Positions 1 through 7,023 of a stretch of DNA of 8,840 bases are shown here, one piece after another (position 1 is the stretch's first letter; each line of letters opens with the position of its first letter). Origin of the DNA: Bacteroidales bacterium UBA2764 (lineage in GTDB: Bacteria > Bacteroidota > Bacteroidia > Bacteroidales > Paludibacteraceae); contig DEIW01000208.1 of assembly GCA_002352705.1 (NCBI GenBank), positions 9,651 through 18,490 on the forward strand, in the 5' to 3' direction. The notes under the pieces were generated by a model that saw only the letters and a program-made list of their open reading frames with translations, searched no databases and was not told the DNA's origin. The position numbers and the translations under genes were made by a program.

Positions 1-1676
1 AATTAGAAGGCGTGGCGGCTCAAGCCGAAATCATGGCAATGACATTTGCAGAGGGGGGAGGAAGTAATGATTGGGGAACATATTATGGTCCTATGTTAAC
101 AGGAACCTCGCAAGACGGTGGTGCAGTATATGTGCCGGACTACCGTGATATATCAGTAGATTATTTGCAATATTGGGAGTTGCGTACAAAGATAACAAAG
201 AATCCTCTCCTGTTAATGAGATATTCCGGACTTATCTATGATTTTAAGAAAAAAAATACAGGAGAAGAACCCGATTATAAAGGAATTAAGTTAAAATACA
301 TTGAAGCTATAGTAGAGGTTATAAATGGCAACTATTACAAATATTCTGTTTCTGGGGTATATTATGCAGAGCGAGCATTTTCCTGTGCATATGCTTTGCA
401 TAATAGTGAGTTGGTTGCGAAGGTAAAAGATTCTTTGTTAACTCTTAATGAACGGTATAGAAACGAATTGCAAAGTCCGGGACTTTGGGGACGATTATTT
501 GAACTTGTAATTAGATATAAAGAAGCATTGTCCAAAGAAGAATTGAATAATATAGTAAAAGAAAATGAAGAACGATATGAGAAATTGTTAAGAAAGTGTC
601 GCGAAGAAGGTGAAAGTACTGATCAATATGGACATTTGCTGAAAGAAGAAGTTGAATTGCTCTGCGATTATTATAATACCACAAGTGATATTGATAAGAT
701 TCGTGAGAAATTGGACAACTTGTTAGACGCTATAAATATTTCCGCAGACCTACGAGGACCAATGTGGCTGCATGGAATGCTGATGCAAATGCAAGCATTA
801 TATCGCAAATATCATTTATATAAGGAAGCCAACCAGTTATATATTCCAATTCAAAAAGAAGGCAGTGATATTTTAGGCAGTATGCAGAAATTTGAAACGT
901 CTATACCTTTAGATAAGGTTTCAGTGGATGCGTACATCTCTGAGGTGTTGCAAGGTACTCCGAAGGATGTTTTTGAACGATTTATATATAAGAATATTCC
1001 TAATTTGTCATACGAAAAGCAACGACAAATCGAGGAGGAAAAACAGGCTCCTTTGTTGAGTATGATACCGACAGTGATATATGATTCGGAAGGAAATCCT
1101 CAAGTTAGATTGGGATACGGGGAAAAGGATGAGGAAGAAAATAAATTGATGTATGGGATGTGGCGACGGATGTTGGTGTCGGCAATTTTTTTAAGAATAC
1201 AAATTAATGCTATGGAAAAAGAAGAAATATTTACCTATGAAACAGTAATGAAAGCTCTCCGTGATATGCCTTTCATAGCCCAAGGTCATATTGGTATTAT
1301 TGAGCGTGGTGTAAAAGCATATTTTGATAATGATTATTTAATTGCTTGTCACTTGTTAATTCCTCAGTTTGAATCTGCTATACGTATGATAGTTGCGATG
1401 GAAGGTGGCGATATATTGCGATCAAGTAAAAATCCTACTGATGGCGATGAATATAAATCTATGGAAGGGCTTTTAGGTAGTGAACAATTAAAGAGCATTT
1501 TGCCTGAGGACACCATAGTCTATTTTAAGGATTTGTTTACAGCAAAAGCAGGGGCAAACTTGAGAAATTCTGTAAGTCACGGGTTGTATCCAATTGATTT
1601 CTTTAATAATACTATGGCAGATAGAATTATACATGCTCTAATGGTTTTGACAAAAGTAGAGCTTAGTAAGAAATAG
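1..1676 (+). CDS. DUF4209-family protein with HEPN-like R-x4-H motif (5' partial)
   Basis: The reading frame is open at the left edge (codons for L-E-G precede a GTG at 12), so the true start probably lies upstream; 554 residues are visible from that GTG. The C-terminal part looks like DUF4209: a helix with HLLIPQ (visible residues 447-452) followed by the signature RNxxxHG as R518-N519-SVS-H523-G524. R-x4-H with a polar residue after Arg is also the motif of HEPN-fold ribonucleases. The rest is largely helical and charged, with no membrane segment. DUF4209 is, as I recall, also found in eukaryotic ERMARD, an ER protein linked to RNA degradation. The gene is AT-rich compared with clpX, suggesting accessory DNA. 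A membrane-protein gene follows after 78 bases. The family call is fairly secure. RNase or defence function is inference only. Confidence 0.72.
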   Translation, partial: LEGVAAQAEIMAMTFAEGGGSNDWGTYYGPMLTGTSQDGGAVYVPDYRDISVDYLQYWELRTKITKNPLLLMRYSGLIYDFKKKNTGEEPDYKGIKLKYIEAIVEVINGNYYKYSVSGVYYAERAFSCAYALHNSELVAKVKDSLLTLNERYRNELQSPGLWGRLFELVIRYKEALSKEELNNIVKENEERYEKLLRKCREEGESTDQYGHLLKEEVELLCDYYNTTSDIDKIREKLDNLLDAINISADLRGPMWLHGMLMQMQALYRKYHLYKEANQLYIPIQKEGSDILGSMQKFETSIPLDKVSVDAYISEVLQGTPKDVFERFIYKNIPNLSYEKQRQIEEEKQAPLLSMIPTVIYDSEGNPQVRLGYGEKDEEENKLMYGMWRRMLVSAIFLRIQINAMEKEEIFTYETVMKALRDMPFIAQGHIGIIERGVKAYFDNDYLIACHLLIPQFESAIRMIVAMEGGDILRSSKNPTDGDEYKSMEGLLGSEQLKSILPEDTIVYFKDLFTAKAGANLRNSVSHGLYPIDFFNNTMADRIIHALMVLTKVELSKK

Positions 1677-1754
1677 CGAGTTATATCCACCGGCGATTGG
1701 AATATCACTGAGAGAAAAATGCTAACAAGGATAAAAGAATAAAAACAAATAACT

Positions 1755-2360
1755 ATGTGTGAAACATTTTGGATAATGATTAGTGCGATAGCAACGGCAT
1801 TAATGGCGATAGCCACCTTTATTACGATAGCTATAACATTGAAACAGAATAGAGAGGCTATTCGCGCAAGGTTGTTGTTTTCTATTTTGCGGAAAGATGA
1901 TGCTGTTTTTCTGAAAATAGCGAATGTAGGAAATTCAGTAGCAACGGATATTCATATCCATTTCTCTCGAAATTTTAAGGAAATGTTATTAGCCGATGGT
2001 CTTAGAGAAAAATTTGAGTCATTAGAGCAAATCTCATTCTCTATAGATGCAAAGGATGCTAAATATTATAAAATTATCCCAACGATGGATGAAGATGGTG
2101 GTGGATTCTATACATATGGTGAAAAAGAAAGATTCACTCAAAAAGATATAAATGAATGGCATAAAAGAAATGATAAAATTGAATTTGTAGTTTCAGGCAC
2201 ATATAACGGAATATATCAGTTTAACGAGCGAATGTCAATTTATGCTTTCTTGAATGTTGGCGCAGTAGAGATTAATGAAGTGGCATCGGTGCTTCGTAGA
2301 CAGAATGAACTACTAAAAAAGATAGAATCAGCTTTACAACCATTGAGAGTATCAAAATAA
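1755..2360 (+). CDS. Hypothetical single-pass membrane protein
   Basis: I do not recognise a named family for this 201-residue protein. It begins with one hydrophobic helix (about residues 6-29), followed at once by a basic stretch (KQNREAIRAR, 30-39). The positive-inside rule therefore places the N-terminus outside and the large C-terminal domain in the cytoplasm. Residues 52-68 (FLKIANVGNSVATDIHI) look like a beta-strand pair of the 'N-x-G-x-x-A-x-x-I' kind seen in many small bacterial membrane proteins. The middle is polar, and residues 172-196 form a predicted amphipathic, possibly coiled-coil helix. ATG 1755 is chosen because it precedes the whole hydrophobic helix; ATG 1776 is an alternative. 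It lies 78 bases after the DUF4209 gene on the same strand with no visible terminator between, so co-transcription is plausible. Function unknown. Confidence 0.7.
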   Translation: MCETFWIMISAIATALMAIATFITIAITLKQNREAIRARLLFSILRKDDAVFLKIANVGNSVATDIHIHFSRNFKEMLLADGLREKFESLEQISFSIDAKDAKYYKIIPTMDEDGGGFYTYGEKERFTQKDINEWHKRNDKIEFVVSGTYNGIYQFNERMSIYAFLNVGAVEINEVASVLRRQNELLKKIESALQPLRVSK

Positions 2361-2449
2361 TCAAATCACAATAAACCCTTTATTAATCATAGTAGCAAGA
2401 TGATAGAGGCGTGAAGTGTATGTATAAAACAGAAAAATATACAAATTAT

Positions 2450-3094
2450 ATGAAACAAATAATTATCATAGGAACTGGCGCAGTTGCAGCAGAATTGACA
2501 ATGTACTTGAGAGACATTCATGATGTTGTGCTCAAGGGTTATCTGGAGTATGATTATAATCTGGAAAAATATTACAACACATACAATTATGAAAAACCTG
2601 TCTTAGGTGACTTGGATACATATATCCCAGAAGAAAATGATTATTTCTTGATAGGAGTGTCGAATGTGCCATTCAGACTTAAGGTGATAAATGCAATAAA
2701 AAGCAAAAATGGTAAATTTTACACATTGATTCATCCAACCGCACTAATCGCATTAGATGCAAAAATAGGAGAGGGATGTACTATAGCTCCGTTTAGTATG
2801 GTTGGTCCCCATGCAAGCATCGGAAATTATAATTTACTGACATCCTATTCTGCTATTAGCCACGACTGCGTACTGGGAGATAATAACACATTCTCTTCTG
2901 TAATTGTGTGCGGTAGAGTCAAAATAGGAAACAATAATACATTTTATATACGCTCAACAGTGCAGCCGGATTTGACAATAGGAAACAATAATGTCATTGC
3001 TGCAGGGATGATTGTTGATTCTAATCTTGGAGACGATGCGACTGTATTTTATCGCTTTAAGGAAAGAGTTCTAGCAATTCCAAAACAAAATTGA
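2450..3094 (+). CDS. PglD/NeuD-like sugar O/N-acyltransferase (left-handed beta-helix)
   Basis: The 214-residue protein has the two-part plan of the PglD/NeuD family. An N-terminal Rossmann-like domain begins MKQIIIIGTGAVAAE with the G-x-G-x-x-A turn at residues 8-13. From about residue 103 a left-handed beta-helix of hexapeptide repeats follows, with Asn ladders (GDNN, GNNN, GNNN at about 143, 160 and 178). His138 in ISHDC matches the catalytic base position of PglD-type acetyltransferases. The family transfers an acyl group, usually acetyl from acetyl-CoA, onto an amino or hydroxyl group of a (nucleotide-linked) sugar in the cytoplasm. ATG 2450 is preferred over GTG 2411 because the Rossmann strand starts directly after it. 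The stop is 2 nt before the next ATG, so the two genes form a transcription unit. The sugar and acyl donor cannot be read from sequence. Confidence 0.85.
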   Translation: MKQIIIIGTGAVAAELTMYLRDIHDVVLKGYLEYDYNLEKYYNTYNYEKPVLGDLDTYIPEENDYFLIGVSNVPFRLKVINAIKSKNGKFYTLIHPTALIALDAKIGEGCTIAPFSMVGPHASIGNYNLLTSYSAISHDCVLGDNNTFSSVIVCGRVKIGNNNTFYIRSTVQPDLTIGNNNVIAAGMIVDSNLGDDATVFYRFKERVLAIPKQN

Positions 3095-3096
3095 TT

Positions 3097-4605
3097 ATGC
3101 AAAAATCAGTAATAGAATATTTATCAAAAACAGCAACAGCTTTCCCAAACAAAATAGCTGTTAACGATGAGAAAGAGGAAATAACTTTTTCGCAATTATG
3201 GCAAAATGCCGCAAACATCGCTAATGCTTTGCAAAACATAGTACCACCTCGTCAACCCATTGGAGTGTATATCCCGAAAGGTTGCAAGATGGTGACATCC
3301 TTTGCTGCAATCAATATGGCTGCGGATTTCTACGTGCCCTTGGATACCAAATCTCCGGCTCAGCGAGTAACTTCTATCTTATCAACCCTTGAAGCAAAGG
3401 TAGTAATCACAGATTCGGCTCATAAAGAAGCATTGTCGGCGTTCTATAAAGGAGAGATATTGGTTTTTGAGGAGTGTATATCTACTATTAGCGAATCGCA
3501 GGTTTTGCGTTACGAAAAAGAGCAGATTGACACAGATCCGATTTATTCTATCTTTACATCTGGTAGCACCGGAGTTCCAAAAGGTGTTGTTGTCTCTCAT
3601 CGTGGAGTAATAGATTATATCGATTGGGCTGTAGATACGTTTAAGATTGACTCCACATCCGTTATCGGTAATCAGGCTCCGTTCTATTTCGATAACTCGA
3701 CATTAGATATCTATCTAATGTATGCAACTGGTGCCACGCTGAATATTATCCCGGAAATCAACTTTGCTTTCCCTGCCAAACTCATTGACTACCTCAACGA
3801 CCAAAAGATAACCTTTGTGTTCTGGGTTCCGTTTGTGTTGGTAAATGTAGCAAATATGGATATCTTGGCATCGAAGAAACCGCAATATCTGCGTGATATC
3901 TTCTTTGCCGGAGAAGTGATGCCGAATAAGCATCTGAACTATTGGCGAAAGCATCTGCCTGATTGCCGATATGCAAACCTCTATGGACCTACAGAGATCA
4001 CAGTGGATTGCACGTATTATATAGTTGACAGAGAGTTCTCAGATGATGAGCCCTTGCCAATCGGAATTCCTTGTCGCAACAGCGATGTAATGATTCTGGT
4101 TGATAGAAAACGTCTTGCCCAGCAAGGTGAGCAAGGAGAATTATGCGTCCGTGGAACCTCATTGGCGTTAGGCTATTATAATAACCCGGAGAAAACAGCC
4201 GATGCGTTCATCCAAAATCCACTCAATACACACTACCCGGAGACCATCTATTGTACCGGTGATGTGGTGTATGAAAACGAACGAGGAGAGATTATGTATG
4301 TCGGTCGCATTGACTCGCAAATCAAACACAATGGATACCGCATCGAATTAGGTGAGATAGAGACGGCTATATTGGGTAGTAATTTAGTGGACAATTGTTG
4401 TGTATTGTACAACAATAAAGAAAAGCAAATTGTGCTTGTTTATCAGGCAGAGCAGGAACTGAATATAGCCGCTTTGCGCAAAGCTATTGGAGAAAAGATT
4501 CCCAAATACATGCTGCCAACGGAGTATCATCGCGAGGAAGTACTCAAACAGAATACCAGCGGCAAAATTGATCGTGCTTTTTACAATAAACAGGTGAATA
4601 AGTAA
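3097..4605 (+). CDS. Stand-alone amino-acid adenylating enzyme (DltA-like, ANL superfamily)
   Basis: A complete 502-residue adenylation enzyme with the ANL core motifs in order: A3 phosphate loop FTSGSTGVPKG (153-163), A4 FDNST (198-202), A5 NLYGPTEIT (294-302), A7 YCTGD (385-389), A8 hinge GRIDSQIKHNGYR (403-415) and A10 NTSGKIDR with catalytic Lys490. Such enzymes use ATP to make an acyl-AMP, then pass the acyl group to a carrier-protein phosphopantetheine. Asp199 in FDxS is the residue that binds the alpha-amino group in amino-acid-activating members, so an amino acid substrate is likely. Length and architecture match DltA-type ligases; there is no fused carrier or condensation domain. ATG 3097 is chosen, 2 nt after the acyltransferase stop; a TTG at 3091 is unlikely. 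With its neighbour it probably supplies an aminoacyl decoration to a surface glycan. The exact substrate is unknown. Confidence 0.85.
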   Translation: MQKSVIEYLSKTATAFPNKIAVNDEKEEITFSQLWQNAANIANALQNIVPPRQPIGVYIPKGCKMVTSFAAINMAADFYVPLDTKSPAQRVTSILSTLEAKVVITDSAHKEALSAFYKGEILVFEECISTISESQVLRYEKEQIDTDPIYSIFTSGSTGVPKGVVVSHRGVIDYIDWAVDTFKIDSTSVIGNQAPFYFDNSTLDIYLMYATGATLNIIPEINFAFPAKLIDYLNDQKITFVFWVPFVLVNVANMDILASKKPQYLRDIFFAGEVMPNKHLNYWRKHLPDCRYANLYGPTEITVDCTYYIVDREFSDDEPLPIGIPCRNSDVMILVDRKRLAQQGEQGELCVRGTSLALGYYNNPEKTADAFIQNPLNTHYPETIYCTGDVVYENERGEIMYVGRIDSQIKHNGYRIELGEIETAILGSNLVDNCCVLYNNKEKQIVLVYQAEQELNIAALRKAIGEKIPKYMLPTEYHREEVLKQNTSGKIDRAFYNKQVNK

Positions 4606-4606
4606 C

Positions 4607-4635
4607 CAATTTTCTTTAAAAACGAAGAAAAATTG
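4607..4635 (+). other. AT-rich inverted repeat after the adenylation gene
   Basis: Two bases after the stop codon an imperfect hairpin can form: arms 4607-4616 and 4625-4635 pair over 10 bp with one bulged A at 4628 and an 8-nt loop. It is almost all A-T and has no T-run directly after it, so alone it would be a poor terminator. It may protect the 3' end or add to the stronger hairpin at 4644-4677. Confidence 0.4.
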
Positions 4636-4643
4636 CAAAGTTA

Positions 4644-4677
4644 TGGCATATACTCTTGTATATGTCATTTTTTTTTT
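4644..4677 (+). terminator. Intrinsic terminator of the acyltransferase/adenylation operon
   Basis: Arms 4644-4653 (TGGCATATAC) and 4658-4667 (GTATATGTCA) pair over 10 bp, nine Watson-Crick and one G-U, around a TCTT loop. The stem is followed immediately by ten T residues (4668-4677). This is a classical rho-independent terminator for the + strand gene ending at 4605. Its loop and right arm overlap the -33 element of the next promoter, and its T-run forms part of that promoter's spacer. Confidence 0.82.
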
Positions 4678-4686
4678 GTACCTTTG
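4656..4686 (+). promoter_or_regulatory. Bacteroides-type promoter for the GT5-like/DUF4270 operon
   Basis: The -33 element TTG (4656-4658) is followed by a 20-bp spacer and a full -7 element TACCTTTG (4679-4686, consensus TAnnTTTG). This is the primary sigma factor (sigma-ABfr) promoter pattern of Bacteroidota. Transcription should begin a few bases downstream, near 4690-4694, giving an AT-rich leader of about 20 nt before ATG 4713 with no Shine-Dalgarno sequence, as is usual in this phylum. It excludes the apparent in-frame TTG start at 4656, which is the -33 element itself. Confidence 0.88.
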
Positions 4687-4712
4687 CATTGCGAAAATAT
4701 ATATATACTTAT

Positions 4713-5549
4713 ATGAAAGATCCGAATCGTATCCTTTTTATCTCGCAGGAGATCAATCCATACCTGGTAGAAGAGACACCCATCCGAATTCTTAATCGTC
4801 AGCTGCCGGAGTATTTTCAGTCGCATGGGTATGAGACCCGTACGTTCATGCCAAAGTTCGGTGAGATAAACGAACGCCGTAACCAATTGCATGAGGTGAT
4901 TCGTTTGTCCGGAATGAATCTGATTATTGAGGATGCGGATCACCCGCTGCTAATAAAAGTAGCATCGATTCAATCGGCTCGTATACAGATTTATTTTATA
5001 GATAATGATGACCTGTTCCATCGTCGCAAAGGAGTTGTTGATGAGAAAGGCGTAGAGTATGCGGATAACGACGACCGGGTTATTTTCTATGCGCGCGGAG
5101 TGATAGAGACGGTGAAAAAGCTCCGCTGGACGCCGAATATCATATTATGCTCGGGGTGGATGAGTGCGTTAGCTCCTCTCTATCTGAAGAAAGCGTATGG
5201 AGACGAGCCGTTCTTTTCCAATTCGAAGATTGTACTGATGCTGGATGATAACGAATATACCAAGCCTTTCCCGACATCGTTTGCGGACAAGTTGAAGATA
5301 GAGGGTATCAGCAATACGGATGTTCGTTCGGTAGCCGGTTTCCCGGTTGGCTATGAGGAATTGATGCGTCTTGCCGTTGACTTCTCGGATGCCGTGGTAT
5401 ATGCAGCGCCGCATGTCAACCAGCGGGTGATGAATTATGCCGAGACGAAGGGTATACCTACGCTGCCCTATCAGGCGAATGAGGATATAAATGAGGTTTG
5501 CCGCCGGCAATGGGAATTCTATCAGAGTTTATTGGAGAATAATGAATAA
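4713..5549 (+). CDS. GT5 (glycogen/starch synthase) N-terminal-domain protein, probably catalytically degenerate
   Basis: The 278-residue protein resembles only the N-terminal half-domain of GT5 glycogen synthases, which are normally about 480 residues with two Rossmann domains. Recognisable blocks are the start ILFISQEINPYL (7-18), RTFMPKFGEI (43-52), YADNDDRVIFYARGVIE (116-132) and WTPNIILCSGWMSALAPLYLKK (139-160, slightly over-long family block). The ADP-glucose-binding K-T-G-G-L loop of true synthases is replaced by V19-E-E-T-P23, the usual H-D-W is S147-G-W149, and the C-terminal nucleotide-binding domain is absent. Databases often name such Bacteroidales proteins glycogen synthase, but glycogen synthesis is doubtful. 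ATG 4713 follows a clear promoter. The 3' end overlaps the DUF4270 lipoprotein gene by 8 nt, so the two are probably translationally coupled. The actual role is unknown. Confidence 0.8.
   Translation: MKDPNRILFISQEINPYLVEETPIRILNRQLPEYFQSHGYETRTFMPKFGEINERRNQLHEVIRLSGMNLIIEDADHPLLIKVASIQSARIQIYFIDNDDLFHRRKGVVDEKGVEYADNDDRVIFYARGVIETVKKLRWTPNIILCSGWMSALAPLYLKKAYGDEPFFSNSKIVLMLDDNEYTKPFPTSFADKLKIEGISNTDVRSVAGFPVGYEELMRLAVDFSDAVVYAAPHVNQRVMNYAETKGIPTLPYQANEDINEVCRRQWEFYQSLLENNE
5534..5537 (+). promoter_or_regulatory. Shine-Dalgarno-like GGAG deciding the DUF4270 start
   Basis: GGAG lies 4 nt before ATG 5542, inside the end of the GT5-like gene. Together with the lipoprotein signal that begins exactly at this ATG, it supports 5542 over the in-frame ATG at 5491, which would put 17 polar residues in front of the signal peptide. 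Confidence 0.55.
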
Positions 5550-7002
5550 GCGGAAAGCAATATTATTATTTGTTTTAGCAGTGATAGCATGCTGTTGGAC
5601 GGCATGCAAAGATGATGTGGCAAGCGCCGGTCAGGCGGTGCTGGATGAAGATGATGCAGTGATTGTATTAGTAGATACTTTCCCCCTGACATCCACTATT
5701 GACAGTTGTGACGCTATTATCTCTCAGGCAGACTCTTTTCTGTTAGGAGAGTTGGAGACGGACTACGGTCTGTTGCGTGGCTCTATTCTTACCCAGTTAG
5801 CATGCCCTACGGGGTACCGCTATCCGGAGGGCGCGGAAGTGGATTCGATATGCCTTTTCATGTACTATTCGAGTTGGGTGGGCGACAAGAATGCGCCTCT
5901 GGCAATCAATGCCTACATGATGGACAAGAACACATTCAGCTATACCGGCGTCTATCCTACCGATTTGAATATTGATGAATACTGTTCACGCAAAAGCACC
6001 ATTCTTGCGAACTACAGTATCGTGGTGGCTTCCGAGAAACTGGACTCTGTGATGAATGATGACGGAGTATACATCCCGATGCTGAGAATGCGCGTGAATG
6101 ATGATTTCCAGAAACATTTCTGGAGCATGCAGTCTTTTACTACACAGGATGATTTCAACAAGGCCTTCAACGGATTGTTGATAGAGAGTTCTTTCGGCTC
6201 TTCTACCATGCTCAATATCACGGATATAGCGCTCGGTGTATATTATCATTTCACCTACCAGCGCACCAACGGAGAGACCGTAACTGATACCACGGTGCAT
6301 GATATGAAAGCCTTTTATGCCAATTCGGAGGTGCGTACCGTGAATCATCTGTCTTATCCGGATAAAAAAGAATGGATAGACAAGCTCAAGAATGATTCCG
6401 ACACCTATAATTATATAATAGCGCCTGCAGGCGCGTACACACGCGTGACATTCCCGATGGCGGCCATCTCGGAGTCTATCCTGGAACATATGATCGAGGA
6501 GAAAGACGGATTGGAAATCCTGACCAAGCAGCCTTATGTCAACAAAGCGGAGGTACGGATCACCGTCACCAATAAATATAACGGTTCGGAGGCGGACAAG
6601 ACGCGTAATGAATGGCTGCAACCGGCGCCGTATATGCTCTTTATCCGTGAGGAGAGCATGAAACGTTTCTTTGCTAACAGGGAACTGCCGAATGATACAT
6701 GTGCGCTCCTCAGTCCACTGGTACAGGGCACGGATGCGGAAGGAAACTCAATCTATTACTATAGCTTTGACATGTCGGATTTCCTGACCAATCAGCTACG
6801 CAAGTCGTTCAACGACACGGATCTGAATATGCTGATGGTGCCGGTGAGTGTCAGTGCCGGTACTGCCGGAGTGAGCGAGTCTTCATACTCTGCGGTACGC
6901 CAGATGCAGTCGATGTCCGCCACTCAAATCAAGTCGGCGAAGAACGGTTTGAAATTCGAGATCGTGTACAGCGGATTCTCGCTGCCTTCCTTTACTGATT
7001 GA
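5542..7002 (+). CDS. DUF4270-type outer-membrane/surface lipoprotein
   Basis: The 486-residue protein starts with a lipoprotein signal: basic MNKRK, a hydrophobic core (residues 6-16), then WTAC with the likely lipidated Cys22. Cys17 in VIAC is a less likely alternative. Directly after Cys22 come K-D-D, matching the Bacteroidota lipoprotein export signal (K followed by acidic residues at +2), which sends lipoproteins to the cell surface. The mature part is rich in Asp, Ser, Thr and Tyr with alternating strand-like stretches and no further membrane segment, as in DUF4270 proteins. I assign DUF4270 from overall look, length and linkage to the GT5-like gene; a profile search was not possible. 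The start overlaps the upstream stop by 8 nt. The gene ends 21 nt before a bidirectional terminator. Molecular function is unknown; a surface carbohydrate-related or adhesion role would be a guess. Confidence 0.75.
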   Translation: MNKRKAILLFVLAVIACCWTACKDDVASAGQAVLDEDDAVIVLVDTFPLTSTIDSCDAIISQADSFLLGELETDYGLLRGSILTQLACPTGYRYPEGAEVDSICLFMYYSSWVGDKNAPLAINAYMMDKNTFSYTGVYPTDLNIDEYCSRKSTILANYSIVVASEKLDSVMNDDGVYIPMLRMRVNDDFQKHFWSMQSFTTQDDFNKAFNGLLIESSFGSSTMLNITDIALGVYYHFTYQRTNGETVTDTTVHDMKAFYANSEVRTVNHLSYPDKKEWIDKLKNDSDTYNYIIAPAGAYTRVTFPMAAISESILEHMIEEKDGLEILTKQPYVNKAEVRITVTNKYNGSEADKTRNEWLQPAPYMLFIREESMKRFFANRELPNDTCALLSPLVQGTDAEGNSIYYYSFDMSDFLTNQLRKSFNDTDLNMLMVPVSVSAGTAGVSESSYSAVRQMQSMSATQIKSAKNGLKFEIVYSGFSLPSFTD

Positions 7003-7023
7003 GAACACTGAACAACAGGCATA

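Noticed and set aside
12..14. GTG as the start of the DUF4209 gene
   Set aside because: The frame is open to the window edge, the sequence after it already reads as mid-protein, and GTG starts are uncommon; a 5' partial gene is the simpler reading.
249..256. Run of eight A residues (and six G at 53-58) in the DUF4209 gene as phase-variation tracts
   Set aside because: The runs are short, lie in an intact frame, and nothing suggests variable switching; an AT-rich gene yields such A-runs by chance.
1677..1754. Promoter for the small membrane-protein gene
   Set aside because: No TTG/TAnnTTTG pair and no hairpin with a T-run was visible; the gap is simply AT-rich.
2361..2449. Possible terminator or promoter before the acyltransferase, including the hairpin AATAAA-CCC-TTTATT at 2370-2384
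   Set aside because: The stem is only six A-T pairs with no T-run after it, and no TAnnTTTG element was found in the gap, so neither call can be supported.
5986..6621. 211-codon - strand reading frame inside the DUF4270 gene
   Set aside because: It is antisense to an intact lipoprotein gene, its translation is rich in Arg, His and Ile as is usual for shadow frames, and it has no promoter.
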